Of a stretch of DNA of 64,000 nucleotides, positions 11,192-19,434 are shown piece after piece. This DNA is from Rhizorhabdus histidinilytica (GTDB lineage: Bacteria > Pseudomonadota > Alphaproteobacteria > Sphingomonadales > Sphingomonadaceae), in assembly GCF_900167915.1 (NCBI RefSeq), contig NZ_FUYM01000003.1, positions 481,903 through 545,902 on the forward strand, given 5' to 3'. Position numbers and translations under genes: made by a program. Within the stretch, counting starts at the first letter, position 1. Every line of letters starts with the position of its first letter. The notes beneath the pieces are model-generated. The model was not told where the DNA came from. It did no database searches and saw nothing but the letters and a program-made list of their open reading frames with translations.

Positions 11192-11413
11192 TTATTGCAG
11201 GATGAAGCGGCGGCTCGGGGTCAAGCTCGGCGTGGCCGGGCGGAGCAGGTCGTCCAGCCGCTTCTGGAGATGGACGAGCAGGTCGCGTCCTGGCTGCGCC
11301 AGCTTGCCGGCCGGCTTCGGCCGCTGCGACAGCTCGCACGCGATCGCCTGATGGCCGCTCAAGATGGCGATCACCGCCAGTCCAGCCAGAATCGACAGTC
11401 TTCCCAAGCCCAA
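11192..11413 (-). CDS. possible small single-pass membrane protein
   Basis: A 73-codon frame opens at a TTG preceded by GGGAGG at good spacing. Its product has a hydrophobic stretch (LSILAGLAVIAILSGHQAIAC) that could be a signal or membrane segment, then a basic, Pro- and Leu-containing tail. It would lie downstream of lpdA on the same strand. There is no recognised family and codon evidence is weak, so this is tentative. Confidence 0.35.
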   Translation of the reverse strand: MGLGRLSILAGLAVIAILSGHQAIACELSQRPKPAGKLAQPGRDLLVHLQKRLDDLLRPATPSLTPSRRFILQ

Positions 11414-11522
11414 GGCAGCCTCCCTGATGACGCCCGCGCGGGCGCGATCTCCGCGCCGCGCAGGCGTGCCAGACAAGCAATGATCGGCCAACCGCCGATA
11501 GCAGTCGACAAACGACATGCCG

Positions 11523-12920
11523 TCAGATGTGGAGCGGCCGTCCATAGGCGGCGAGGACGCTCTCGTGCATCGCCTCGCTGATCGTCGGATGCGGGAAGAC
11601 GGTGCCCATCAGCTCGGCCTCGGTGGTCTCCAGCGTCTTGCCGATCGTGTAGCCCTGGATCATCTCGGTGACTTCGGCGCCGACCATGTGCGCGCCGAGC
11701 AGCTCGCCGGTCGCCTCGTCGAACACGGTCTTCACGAAGCCCTCCGGCTCGCCCAGCGCGATCGCCTTGCCATTGCCAATGAACGGGAATTTGCCGACCT
11801 TGACCGTGTAGCCGGCCTCCTTCGCCTTCGCTTCGGTGAGGCCGACCGACGCCACTTGCGGACGGCAATAGGTGCAGCCCGGGATGTTGCGCTTGTCCAT
11901 CGCATGCGGATGCTGGCCGGCGATATGCTCGGCCGCGATCACCGCCTCGTGCATCGCCTTGTGCGCCAGCCAGGGGCCGTCGGTCACGTCGCCGATCGCA
12001 TAGATGCCCGGCACGTTGGTCCGGCAATATTCGTCGGTCTTGATGTGATAGCGCTTGTCGGGCTCGACCCCGACCTCCTCCAGGCCGATATTCTCGACAT
12101 TGGGGACGATGCCGACCGCGACGATGACGTGGCTATATTCCTCGGTCGTGACCTTGCCGTCCTTGTCCTTGATCTCGGCGGTCACGCCCTTGGCCGAGGG
12201 GGTGAGCTTCTGCACGCCGGTCGACGGGCGGATCTTCATCCCCTGCTTGGTGAGGGCCTTCGTCATGAAGGCGCTCACCTCCTCATCCTCCACCGGCAGG
12301 ATGCGGTCGAGCATCTCGACCACCGTTACCTCGGCGCCGAAGTCGCCGTAGAAGCTCGCGAATTCGAGACCGATCGCCCCCGATCCGATCACCAGCAGCT
12401 TGGTCGGCATCTCCTTGGGCGTCATCGCGTGGCGATAGGTCCAGATCCGCTCGCCGTCCGCCTTGGCGAAGGGCAGGTCGCGGGCGCGGGCGCCGGTCGC
12501 GATGATGATGTTCTTCGCCGACAGCTCGGTCGCCTGCCCGTCCTTGGTGACCGTCAGCTTGCCCTTGTCGGTCAGCTTGCCGTCGCCGAAATGGACCGCG
12601 ATCTTGTGCTTCTTCATCAGGCCGGTGACGCCCTGGTTCAACTGCTTGGCGACGCCGCGCGAGCGCTGCACCACATTCGCCAGTTCGAACCCTGGCTTCA
12701 CCGCCGAAAGCCCGAACGCCTCGGCATGCTTCATGTGATGGTAGATCTCGGCCGAGCGCAGCAATGCCTTGGTGGGGATACAGCCCCAGTTGAGGCAGAT
12801 GCCGCCGAGCAGCTCCCGCTCGACGATCGCGGTCTTGAGGCCGAGCTGCGCCGCGCGGATCGCCGCGACATAGCCGCCGGGGCCCGAACCGAGGACGATG
12901 AGATCGTAGGTTTCCGCCAC
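11523..12920 (-). CDS. lpdA: dihydrolipoamide dehydrogenase (E3)
   Basis: The 465-residue flavoprotein has the FAD-binding GSGPGGYVAAIRAAQLG motif, the redox-active disulfide GGICLNWGCIPTK, an NAD-binding GSGAIGLEF and the C-terminal HPTISEAMHE with the catalytic His-Glu pair. It reoxidises lipoamide on the E2 of pyruvate dehydrogenase. It is third after the E2 gene and a thioesterase gene on the same strand, so E3 here probably serves the PDH complex. Confidence 0.96.
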   Translation of the reverse strand: MAETYDLIVLGSGPGGYVAAIRAAQLGLKTAIVERELLGGICLNWGCIPTKALLRSAEIYHHMKHAEAFGLSAVKPGFELANVVQRSRGVAKQLNQGVTGLMKKHKIAVHFGDGKLTDKGKLTVTKDGQATELSAKNIIIATGARARDLPFAKADGERIWTYRHAMTPKEMPTKLLVIGSGAIGLEFASFYGDFGAEVTVVEMLDRILPVEDEEVSAFMTKALTKQGMKIRPSTGVQKLTPSAKGVTAEIKDKDGKVTTEEYSHVIVAVGIVPNVENIGLEEVGVEPDKRYHIKTDEYCRTNVPGIYAIGDVTDGPWLAHKAMHEAVIAAEHIAGQHPHAMDKRNIPGCTYCRPQVASVGLTEAKAKEAGYTVKVGKFPFIGNGKAIALGEPEGFVKTVFDEATGELLGAHMVGAEVTEMIQGYTIGKTLETTEAELMGTVFPHPTISEAMHESVLAAYGRPLHI

Positions 12921-12935
12921 TGCCTGCTCCTGTAT

Positions 12936-13325
12936 TTATCCGTCGACGGCGCGCGGCCGTCCCTGTTCGTCTATCGCGACGAAGGTGATCGTCGCCTGGG
13001 TGACCCGCTCATTCTCGCTGCCGTCGCGCGACCGCCGCCAGGCGGCGACCTCGATCTTCATCGACGTCCGTCCGACCGACCTTAGATCGGCATAGACCGA
13101 CACGACATCGCCGACCTTGACCGGCCGATGAAAGATCATCCCGTCGATGGCGATCGTCGCCGCACGGCCTTTGCTGTGCTGGGATGCAACGGTACCGGCG
13201 GCGAGGTCCATCATGCTGACCAGCCAGCCGCCGAAGATGTCCCCATTGGCATTGGTGTCCGCCGGCATGGCGACCACGCGTATCGCGGGGTTGCCTTCCG
13301 GCGGCAGCTCCAGGCCTGCGGCCAT
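12936..13325 (-). CDS. YciA-type acyl-CoA thioesterase
   Basis: The 129-residue hotdog-fold protein carries the family pattern MPADTNANGDIFGGWLVSMMDLAAG, with the catalytic Asp region, and later DGMIFHRPVKVGDVVS. It hydrolyses acyl-CoA thioesters. Its ATG overlaps the stop of the PDH E2 gene (ATGA) and it ends 15 bases before lpdA. It is therefore tightly embedded in the PDH operon, suggesting that acetyl-CoA or a related thioester pool is its substrate (inference). Confidence 0.88.
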   Translation of the reverse strand: MAAGLELPPEGNPAIRVVAMPADTNANGDIFGGWLVSMMDLAAGTVASQHSKGRAATIAIDGMIFHRPVKVGDVVSVYADLRSVGRTSMKIEVAAWRRSRDGSENERVTQATITFVAIDEQGRPRAVDG

Positions 13326-14647
13326 CAGGCCAGCATGCCGAGCGGGTTTTCGACCAGCCGCTTGAACGCCTGCATCAGCTGCGCGCCGACCGCGCCGTCG
13401 ATGGCACGATGGTCGAAGCTGCCGGTGACCGACATGACCGTCGCCGTCGAGAGTGCGTCGTCGACCACATAGGGCCGCTTCTCGCCGGCGCCGACCGCCA
13501 TGATCATCGCCTGGGGCGGGTTGATCACCGCGGTGAACTGCTTGATCCCGAACATGCCCATGTTCGAGATCGACGCCGTGCCGCCCTGATATTCATGCGG
13601 CTGGAGCTTGCCCTCCTTGGCGCGCTGCGCGAGGTCCTTGGCCTCGGTCGCGATCGCGGCGACGCTCTTGGTGTCGGCGCCCTTGATGATCGGGGTGATC
13701 AGGCCGCCCGGGATCGCCACCGCCACCGAGATGTCGGCCCGCTTGTACTGGATCAGCGTGTCGCCGGCGAAGGAGACGTTGCAGTCGGGCACTTCCATCA
13801 AGGCGACTGCGAGCGCCTTGATCAGCAGGTCGTTGACCGACAGCTTGACACCGCGCGCTTCGAGCGAGGCGTTGAGCTGGCCGCGCAGCTTGAGCAGCGG
13901 ATCGAGCCGGATATCGACCGTCAGGAAGATGTGCGGGCTCTGCTGCATCGATTCGGTCAGCCGCCGCGCGATCACCTTGCGCATGTTCGACAGCTTGACG
14001 ACCTCGTGCGGAATCTCGTCCGGACCGGCCTGCGCGGGCGCGGCGGCGGGCTTGGGCGCCGCGGCGGGAGCGGCGGCCGGTGCGGGAGTCGCGGCAGCGG
14101 CAGGCGCCGGGGCCGGAGCGGCAGCCTTCGGGGCGCCGTCGAGATCGGCCTTCACCACCCGGCCGCCGGGGCCGGTGCCGCTGACCTGGGCGAGATCGAC
14201 GCCCTGTGCCTGGGCGAGACGACGCGCGAGCGGGCTCGCCTTCACCCGGTCGCCCGAGGCGGCCGGCATTGCGGCGGGCGCGGCCGGCTTGGCGGACGCC
14301 TCGGCCTTCGGAGCCGGCGCTTCGGCCTTCGGCGCGGGAGCGGGCTTCGGCTCCTCCTTGGGTGCGGCCTCGGCCTTCGGGGTGGCCTTGGGCGCCGCAT
14401 CCTCGTCCTCGCCCTGGATCAGCGCGATCACCGAACCCACCTTGACGCCCTCGGTACCCTCGGCGACCACCAGCTTCGCGATGGTGCCTTCGTCGACGGC
14501 CTCGAACTCCATCGTCGCCTTGTCGGTCTCGATCTCGGCGAGGAGATCGCCGGACTTGACCGTATCGCCTTCCTTGACGAGCCATTTGGCGAGAGTACCT
14601 TCCTCCATCGTCGGAGAAAGGGCGGGCATCTTCAACTCGATCGGCAT
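13325..14647 (-). CDS. pdhC: pyruvate dehydrogenase E2, dihydrolipoamide acetyltransferase
   Basis: The 440-residue protein has one lipoyl domain (residues 1-80, lipoyl Lys in [10 protein letters not shown]), a long Ala/Pro/Lys linker, a peripheral subunit-binding domain ([16 protein letters not shown]) and the catalytic domain ending with [18 protein letters not shown], which bears the catalytic His and Asp. The [16 protein letters not shown] start is PDH-type rather than OGDH-type. The E1 genes are not in this operon within the window. Confidence 0.94.
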   Translation of the reverse strand: MPIELKMPALSPTMEEGTLAKWLVKEGDTVKSGDLLAEIETDKATMEFEAVDEGTIAKLVVAEGTEGVKVGSVIALIQGEDEDAAPKATPKAEAAPKEEPKPAPAPKAEAPAPKAEASAKPAAPAAMPAASGDRVKASPLARRLAQAQGVDLAQVSGTGPGGRVVKADLDGAPKAAAPAPAPAAAATPAPAAAPAAAPKPAAAPAQAGPDEIPHEVVKLSNMRKVIARRLTESMQQSPHIFLTVDIRLDPLLKLRGQLNASLEARGVKLSVNDLLIKALAVALMEVPDCNVSFAGDTLIQYKRADISVAVAIPGGLITPIIKGADTKSVAAIATEAKDLAQRAKEGKLQPHEYQGGTASISNMGMFGIKQFTAVINPPQAMIMAVGAGEKRPYVVDDALSTATVMSVTGSFDHRAIDGAVGAQLMQAFKRLVENPLGMLA

Positions 14648-14782
14648 ATTATATCCCCTGAAGAGGGTTTGGGGTCGATGCCGGCCCCTCATCCGCGCTC
14701 AGGATGACAAGGTCAAGGCCGGGATAGCCAGAAAGCACACCTGAGGAACCGGATTGGTTCAAAGCAAGGGGAATAAGGCAAA

Positions 14783-15238
14783 GTGCGTACCTATATGGTT
14801 GTCATCGACGACAATGAGGCCGCGCGCGCTGCCCTGCGCTTCGCTGCCCGGCGCGCCATAAAGACCGGCGGGTCGGTCGAGATCCTGGCGCTGGTGCCGC
14901 AGCAGGAGTTCGTCCAGTGGGGCGCGGTCCAGGCCACCTTCGAGGAGGAGGCCCGGCTGCGCGCCGAGGCGATGGTCGCCCAGGCGGCGAGCGCGCTGAT
15001 CGAGGATACCGGCGTCATGCCGTCGATCACGGTGCGCCAGGGCGATCCCGTCACGGTGGTCCGCGAACTGCTGGCGGAGCAGCCGCATGTCGCGGCGCTG
15101 GTCCTCGGCGCGGCGGCGAGCGGCAATCCCGGCAAGCTGGTCAGCCACTTCGCCGGCACCGACGCCGGCCAGCTCCCCTGCCCGCTGATGATCGTGCCGG
15201 GATCGCTCGACGACGAGGCGATCGACCGGCTGAGCTGA
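14783..15238 (+). CDS. universal stress protein
   Basis: The 151-residue single-domain Usp-like protein starts MRTYMVVIDDNEAARAALRFA. It ends with a strand-loop region (LVLGAAASGNPG and PCPLMIVPG) equivalent to the Usp nucleotide-binding GxxG-9x-G(S/T) motif, though its details are relaxed. A GTG start with AAGG upstream is used. It is divergent from the PDH operon. A paired REP element separates it from the next gene. Confidence 0.85.
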   Translation: MRTYMVVIDDNEAARAALRFAARRAIKTGGSVEILALVPQQEFVQWGAVQATFEEEARLRAEAMVAQAASALIEDTGVMPSITVRQGDPVTVVRELLAEQPHVAALVLGAAASGNPGKLVSHFAGTDAGQLPCPLMIVPGSLDDEAIDRLS

Positions 15239-15247
15239 CGGCGGGAT

Positions 15248-15330
15248 CGTCATCCCGGCGAAAGCCGGGATCTCTCTATCTTATGTTCCGACAGAAGAAA
15301 GTGAGGTTCCGGCTTTCGCCGGAATGACGG
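15248..15330. repeat. paired REP-like palindromic element, copy 1
   Basis: A GTCATCCCGGCGAAAGCCGG unit is followed about 35 bases later by its near-perfect inverse (CCGGCTTTCGCCGGAATGAC). The whole can fold into a long hairpin. It lies between two convergent genes. Related copies are at 42894-42970 and 54215-54299, with a single unit at 33504-33530. Confidence 0.85.
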
Positions 15331-15341
15331 ATTTCCGGCAG

Positions 15342-15839
15342 CTACCCCGCGATCCGGGGCCCCAGCACCGCCATCAGTTCGGCGCAGCCCACCACGTCCT
15401 GCTCGTCGAAGCGGCCCTTGATCGGGCTGTCGAGATCGAGCACGCCGATCAGCCGCCCCTCGTGGACGATCGGTACCACCAGCTCGGATGCCGAATAGGC
15501 GTCGCACGCGATATGGCCGGGAAATTCGTGGACATCCGACACGCATTGCGCGGTGCGGGTGTCCGCCGCCGTGCCGCACACGCCCTTGCCGAAGGGGATG
15601 CGAATACAGGCGGTCTTGCCCTGGAACGGCCCAAGCACCAGCTCCTGCCCGATCGCGCGGTAGAAGCCGGCCCAGTTGAGGTCGGGCAGATATTCCCAGA
15701 TCAGCGCCGCGGCATTGGCCATGTTGGCGATCGCGTCGGGCTCGTCGGCAGTCAGCGCGGCGAGCGCCGCCGCCATGTCGGCATAGAGCGACGCCTTGTC
15801 GCCGTGCCGGTCGATGTCGAACATGTACATGCGGTCCAT
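15342..15839 (-). CDS. msrC: free methionine-(R)-sulfoxide reductase (GAF type)
   Basis: The 165-residue GAF-domain protein has the cysteine pattern of fRMsr enzymes: TACIRIPFGKGVCGTAAD, then GHIACDAYSASELVVPI and LIGVLDLDSPIKGRF. It reduces free Met-R-sulfoxide using thioredoxin. Three possible ATG starts lie at 15839, 15830 and 15824; the last gives MFDIDRHG and 160 residues, which also fits the family. It diverges from the HXXEE membrane protein gene. Confidence 0.9.
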   Translation of the reverse strand: MDRMYMFDIDRHGDKASLYADMAAALAALTADEPDAIANMANAAALIWEYLPDLNWAGFYRAIGQELVLGPFQGKTACIRIPFGKGVCGTAADTRTAQCVSDVHEFPGHIACDAYSASELVVPIVHEGRLIGVLDLDSPIKGRFDEQDVVGCAELMAVLGPRIAG

Positions 15840-15908
15840 CTGGACCCGCCGCGCTTGCGCTTCAAGCGGCTTGCGATATCGTTCGCGCGGGGTTCGGGGG
15901 AGCGCGCG

Positions 15909-16385
15909 ATGACGGCATCCTATTATCGCCTGATCCGGTGGCTGCCGGTCGCCTTCGCGGCGCATGTCGCCGAGGAATATCTGACCGGCTTTCCGGGCTA
16001 TGCCGGGGAGATCAGCGGCCATGCGATGGATCTCCCGCTGTTCCTGGGCGGCAATATCGCCTTCATCGCGATCATGGCGGCCCTCGTCGGCTGGGCCGCG
16101 AGGACGCGCGGCGCGACGGCCAATTTCTGGCTGCTCGCCTGGGCGGCGGGCAACCTGTTCTGGAACTTCGTCTTCCACCTCGTCCTGGTACTGAGCTTCG
16201 ACCGCAGCTCACCGGGGCTGGTGACGGGCACGCTCATCTACTTCCCGCTGTCGCTGGCACTGTGGCAGGCGACGCTGGCCGAGCGGATCGTCCGCGCGCC
16301 GATGCTGATCGGTGCGATCCTGCTGGGCGGCGCCTATATGGGCGCGGTGGCGGCGTTCAGCATCTTCCACCTCGGCGGGCTCTGA
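15909..16385 (+). CDS. HXXEE-domain membrane protein
   Basis: The 158-residue protein has about five hydrophobic segments and an AAHVAEEY sequence in the first one, the His-x-x-Glu-Glu motif that names the HXXEE family of small integral membrane proteins. The family has no known biochemical role; the His and Glu residues could bind metal. It stands alone, divergent from msrC and convergent with arfB. Confidence 0.8.
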   Translation: MTASYYRLIRWLPVAFAAHVAEEYLTGFPGYAGEISGHAMDLPLFLGGNIAFIAIMAALVGWAARTRGATANFWLLAWAAGNLFWNFVFHLVLVLSFDRSSPGLVTGTLIYFPLSLALWQATLAERIVRAPMLIGAILLGGAYMGAVAAFSIFHLGGL

Positions 16386-16395
16386 GCGCCTCCGG

Positions 16396-16821
16396 TCAGT
16401 CAAGCCGAGGCTTGCCCCGGCCGGCCTTCACTCCCGATCGCTTGGCCTTGCCCTCCAGCCGTCGGACCTTCGACGCATAGGTCGCCTTGGTCGGCTTGCG
16501 CTTCTTCGGTACGAAGGTCGCCTCGCGGATCAGCTCGATCAGCCGTTGGAGCGCGGCCTCGCGATTACGGGGCTGATCGCGATATTCCTGGGCTTGGATC
16601 ACGATCACCCCGTCGGAGGTGAGCCGAGCCCCGGCCAGCCGCTCCAGCTTCGCCGCGACGGCGGCGGGCAGCGAGGGCGAGTTTCGCACGTCGAAGCGCA
16701 GTTCGACCGCGCTCGACACCTTGTTGACGTTTTGCCCGCCCGGCCCGCTCGCTCGCACGAATCGCTCCTCGATCTCGTCGGCGTCGATCGAGATGTGGGC
16801 GGTCACGGGAATGCGCGGCAT
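16396..16821 (-). CDS. arfB: alternative ribosome-rescue factor ArfB
   Basis: The 141-residue protein has the catalytic loop RASGPGGQNVNKV, with the GGQ that hydrolyses peptidyl-tRNA. It also has a basic C-terminal tail (KKRKPTKATYASKVRRLEGKAKRSG), which enters the empty mRNA channel of stalled ribosomes. Start MPRIPVTAHISI fits the family. It lies 4 bases after the pseudouridine synthase gene on the same strand. Confidence 0.94.
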   Translation of the reverse strand: MPRIPVTAHISIDADEIEERFVRASGPGGQNVNKVSSAVELRFDVRNSPSLPAAVAAKLERLAGARLTSDGVIVIQAQEYRDQPRNREAALQRLIELIREATFVPKKRKPTKATYASKVRRLEGKAKRSGVKAGRGKPRLD

Positions 16822-16825
16822 CGGA

Positions 16826-17485
16826 TCAGGCCGGGTCGGCGAAGCCCAGCGCGGTGAAGCGCGCCGGCAGCGGCGCCCGCGCCTCGATCGCGGGCTTGCC
16901 CTCGCGCGGCACCACGAGCGCCGCGGCATGGAGCAGCGTCACACCCGTCGGCCCGCCCTTGCCATAGACCGGATCGCCGTGGATCGGCAGGCCGATGCCG
17001 GTCGCGGCATGGACACGGATCTGGTGGGTGCGGCCGGTCGTCGGCCGGAACTCGACCAGCGCGCGGCCGTCGGCCGCCGCAACCAGCCGCCAGGCGGTGG
17101 TCGCCGGCTTGCCCTTGGGATCGCCGACCATCCGCCAGCCCTTCTCGCGGGTGGATATCTTGGCGAGCGGCAGCTCGACCAGCCCGCCCTGTTCGGCCGG
17201 TATCCCGTCGAGCACGGCAAGATAGGTCTTTTCGACCTTGCCCTCCTCGAAGGCGAGCGCGAAGCGGCGATGCGCCTTGGGGTTACGCGCGAGCAGCAGG
17301 CAGCCCGAGGTGTCGCGGTCGAGACGGTGGACCGCGCTCGGCCAGCGCTTGAAGCCGAAGGCGAGCGACTGGAGATGATTCTCCAGGCTCAGGCTGCCGT
17401 CGCGCGGCGGATCGACCGGCAGGCCGGACGGCTTGTCGATCACGATCGCTTCGCCGTCGATGAAGAGGATATGTTCGTCGAGCAC
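16826..17485 (-). CDS. RluA-family pseudouridine synthase
   Basis: The 219-residue enzyme contains [13 protein letters not shown], the catalytic [16 protein letters not shown] motif and [11 protein letters not shown], all typical of RluA-type synthases that isomerise uridines in rRNA or tRNA. No S4 domain is present. The GTG at 17485 is selected because AGGGAGA precedes it and the longer frame is not family-like. The specific target base cannot be assigned. Confidence 0.9.
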   Translation of the reverse strand: MLDEHILFIDGEAIVIDKPSGLPVDPPRDGSLSLENHLQSLAFGFKRWPSAVHRLDRDTSGCLLLARNPKAHRRFALAFEEGKVEKTYLAVLDGIPAEQGGLVELPLAKISTREKGWRMVGDPKGKPATTAWRLVAAADGRALVEFRPTTGRTHQIRVHAATGIGLPIHGDPVYGKGGPTGVTLLHAAALVVPREGKPAIEARAPLPARFTALGFADPA

Positions 17486-17630
17486 GCGTCTCCCTTGCAC
17501 GGGCCGGCCCCGCCTGCAAAGAGCTTCCTTGCCTTTCGGGCGCCGCGCCGCTATGCGCCCCCATCCCGTTCCGGTCATCCCTGGAGGCGGTACGGGTCTT
17601 GGAAACTCAAATGCGAACTGGAGACATGTT

Positions 17631-18254
17631 ATGAGCGAAGTGCTCGACCTGTCGGCCGAGGCACGCGAGCGGGCTGGCAAGGGAGCCTCCCGCGCGATCC
17701 GCCGCGAAGGCCGCGTCCCCGCCGTGATCTACGGCGAAAAGCAGGAACCCGCCTCGATTCACGTCGAGGAAAAGATCCTCATGAAGCTGCTGCACACCGG
17801 CCACTTCTTCAACAGCGTGGTCATGCTCGATCTCGGCGGCAAGAAGATCCGGACCCTGCCGAAGGACGTCCAGTTCCACCCGGTCACCGATCGTCCGCTG
17901 CACGTCGACTTCCTGCGCATCGGCGAGCACACCAAGGTCAACGTCAACGTCCCCGTCCACTTCAAGGATGAGGAGCTGTCGCCGGGCCTGAAGCGTGGCG
18001 GCGTGCTGAACGTCGTCGTCCATGACCTCGGCCTGTCGGTCGACGCGGCCGAGATCCCGGAGGAGATCGTCGTCTCGCTGAAGGGCCTCGAAGTGGGCGA
18101 AAGCATCCACCTGTCGCAGATCGCCCTGCCCAAGGGCGCGGTCGCGCAGGACCAGGAAGACGTCACCATCGCGACGATCGTCGCTCCGTCGGCGCTGAAG
18201 AGCGCCGAGGGCGAGGAAACCGCCGAAGCTGGCGAGGAGGCTGCCGAGGGCTGA
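17631..18254 (+). CDS. rplY: 50S ribosomal protein L25/general stress protein Ctc
   Basis: The 207-residue protein has the N-terminal 5S rRNA-binding L25 domain ([16 protein letters not shown]) and the C-terminal TL5/Ctc beta domain. It ends in an acidic Ala/Glu tail ([15 protein letters not shown]), the long L25 form common in alphaproteobacteria. ATG with GGAG upstream. A terminator follows and pth is next, the usual pairing. Confidence 0.96.
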   Translation: MSEVLDLSAEARERAGKGASRAIRREGRVPAVIYGEKQEPASIHVEEKILMKLLHTGHFFNSVVMLDLGGKKIRTLPKDVQFHPVTDRPLHVDFLRIGEHTKVNVNVPVHFKDEELSPGLKRGGVLNVVVHDLGLSVDAAEIPEEIVVSLKGLEVGESIHLSQIALPKGAVAQDQEDVTIATIVAPSALKSAEGEETAEAGEEAAEG

Positions 18255-18282
18255 GCCCTTCGCGGTTTCGTGAAAGAATGGA

Positions 18283-18317
18283 GGCCCTGCCGACCCGTTC
18301 GGCGGGGCCTTTTCTTT
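18283..18317 (+). terminator. rho-independent terminator after rplY
   Basis: An 11-bp GC stem with one G-T pair (GGCCCTGCCGA/TCGGCGGGGCC) is followed by TTTTCTTT on the plus strand, about 30 bases after the rplY stop. Confidence 0.88.
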
Positions 18318-18393
18318 CGCGGCATGGCCGACCGATCCCGGATCGTTCCGGCTTTGCTGGCATCGCGACCGTTGATTGGTTAGAGCGACCGCC

Positions 18394-18963
18394 ATGCAGA
18401 TCTGGGTCGGCCTTGGCAATCCGGGCGCGCAATATGCGATGCACCGGCACAATGTGGGTTTCATGGCGGTCGACACGATCGCCGAGGTGCATCGCTTCGA
18501 TCCGTGGAAGAAGCAGTTCCAGGGTTGGTCGGCGACCGGGCGGATCGGCAACGCGAAGGTCCTGCTGCTCAAGCCCGCCACCTTCATGAACGAGAGCGGC
18601 CGATCCGTCGGTGAGGCGATGCGCTTCTTCAAGAGGGAGACCGGCGACGTCACCGTCTTCCACGACGAGCTCGACCTCCCCCCATTCAAGGTGAAGGTGA
18701 AGACCGGCGGCGGCACCGCCGGCCATAACGGCCTGCGATCGACCGAGGCGCATATCGGCAACGCGTTCCGGCGCGTCCGCATCGGCATCGGCCATCCGGG
18801 ACACAAGGACCGGGTGACGGGTTATGTCCTCGGTAATTATGTCAAGGCGGAGCTCGACCCGCTCGCCGGCATGCTGGGCGCGATCGCGTCCGAGGCGGAC
18901 TGGTTGGCTGCGGGCGACGACGCCCGTTTCATGAGCGAGATCGCGTTGCGGCTCGCCGACTGA
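18394..18963 (+). CDS. pth: peptidyl-tRNA hydrolase
   Basis: The 189-residue enzyme starts MQIWVGLGNPGAQYAMHRHNVGF, including the catalytic His, and has KPATFMNESGRSV, VFHDELDLP with the catalytic Asp and GGGTAGHNGLRS. It recycles tRNA from dropped peptidyl-tRNA. It follows rplY beyond a terminator, a common bacterial arrangement. Confidence 0.96.
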   Translation: MQIWVGLGNPGAQYAMHRHNVGFMAVDTIAEVHRFDPWKKQFQGWSATGRIGNAKVLLLKPATFMNESGRSVGEAMRFFKRETGDVTVFHDELDLPPFKVKVKTGGGTAGHNGLRSTEAHIGNAFRRVRIGIGHPGHKDRVTGYVLGNYVKAELDPLAGMLGAIASEADWLAAGDDARFMSEIALRLAD

Positions 18964-18974
18964 CGGAGGCTGTC

Positions 18975-19364
18975 ATGCAGGTCACTCCCTTTCTGATGTT
19001 CCAGGGCGATGCGGAGGCGGCGATCGACTTCTACCGCGGCATCTTCCCTGATTTCGAAGTGGTCGAGCTGACCCGCTGGGGTGCGGAGGGGCCCGGCAAG
19101 GAAGGCTCGATCTATCAGGCGAGCCTCTCGATCGCCGGCCAGACGGTCCGCTGCTTCGACAGCCCGCCGGTCCACGACTTCGGCTTCACGCCTTCCTTCT
19201 CCTTCTTCATCGACTGCGACGACGAAGCGCAGATCGAGACGCTCTGGGCTGGGTTGTCCGACGGCGGCAAGGCGCTGATGGGGATCGGCGACCATGGCTT
19301 CAGCCGCCGCTTCGGCTGGGTCCAGGACCGCTTCGGAATCTCCTGGCAGCTCAATCTGCCCTGA
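18975..19364 (+). CDS. PhnB-like VOC/glyoxalase-fold protein
   Basis: The 129-residue protein begins MQVTPFLMFQGDAEAAIDFY and has FGWVQDRFGISWQLNL at the end. Both are typical of the PhnB/3-demethylubiquinone methyltransferase-like branch of the VOC superfamily. These proteins are usually dimeric; the metal ligands are poorly kept in this branch and no substrate can be named. It follows pth by 11 bases. Confidence 0.82.
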   Translation: MQVTPFLMFQGDAEAAIDFYRGIFPDFEVVELTRWGAEGPGKEGSIYQASLSIAGQTVRCFDSPPVHDFGFTPSFSFFIDCDDEAQIETLWAGLSDGGKALMGIGDHGFSRRFGWVQDRFGISWQLNLP

Positions 19365-19434
19365 CGGGCTGACGCCGGGCCCTTCCCGCAGTACAAGACT
19401 TCCCTGGGGAAAGTATCGCGTTCGGAGGAATAGC

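Larger units (their letters stand above)
11078..11522. other. 445-base gap between the S11 carboxypeptidase gene and lpdA
   Basis: The gap holds the plus-strand terminator of the carboxypeptidase gene (11147-11173) and a possible 73-codon minus-strand ORF (11192-11413). Nothing else is recognisable. Confidence 0.6.
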
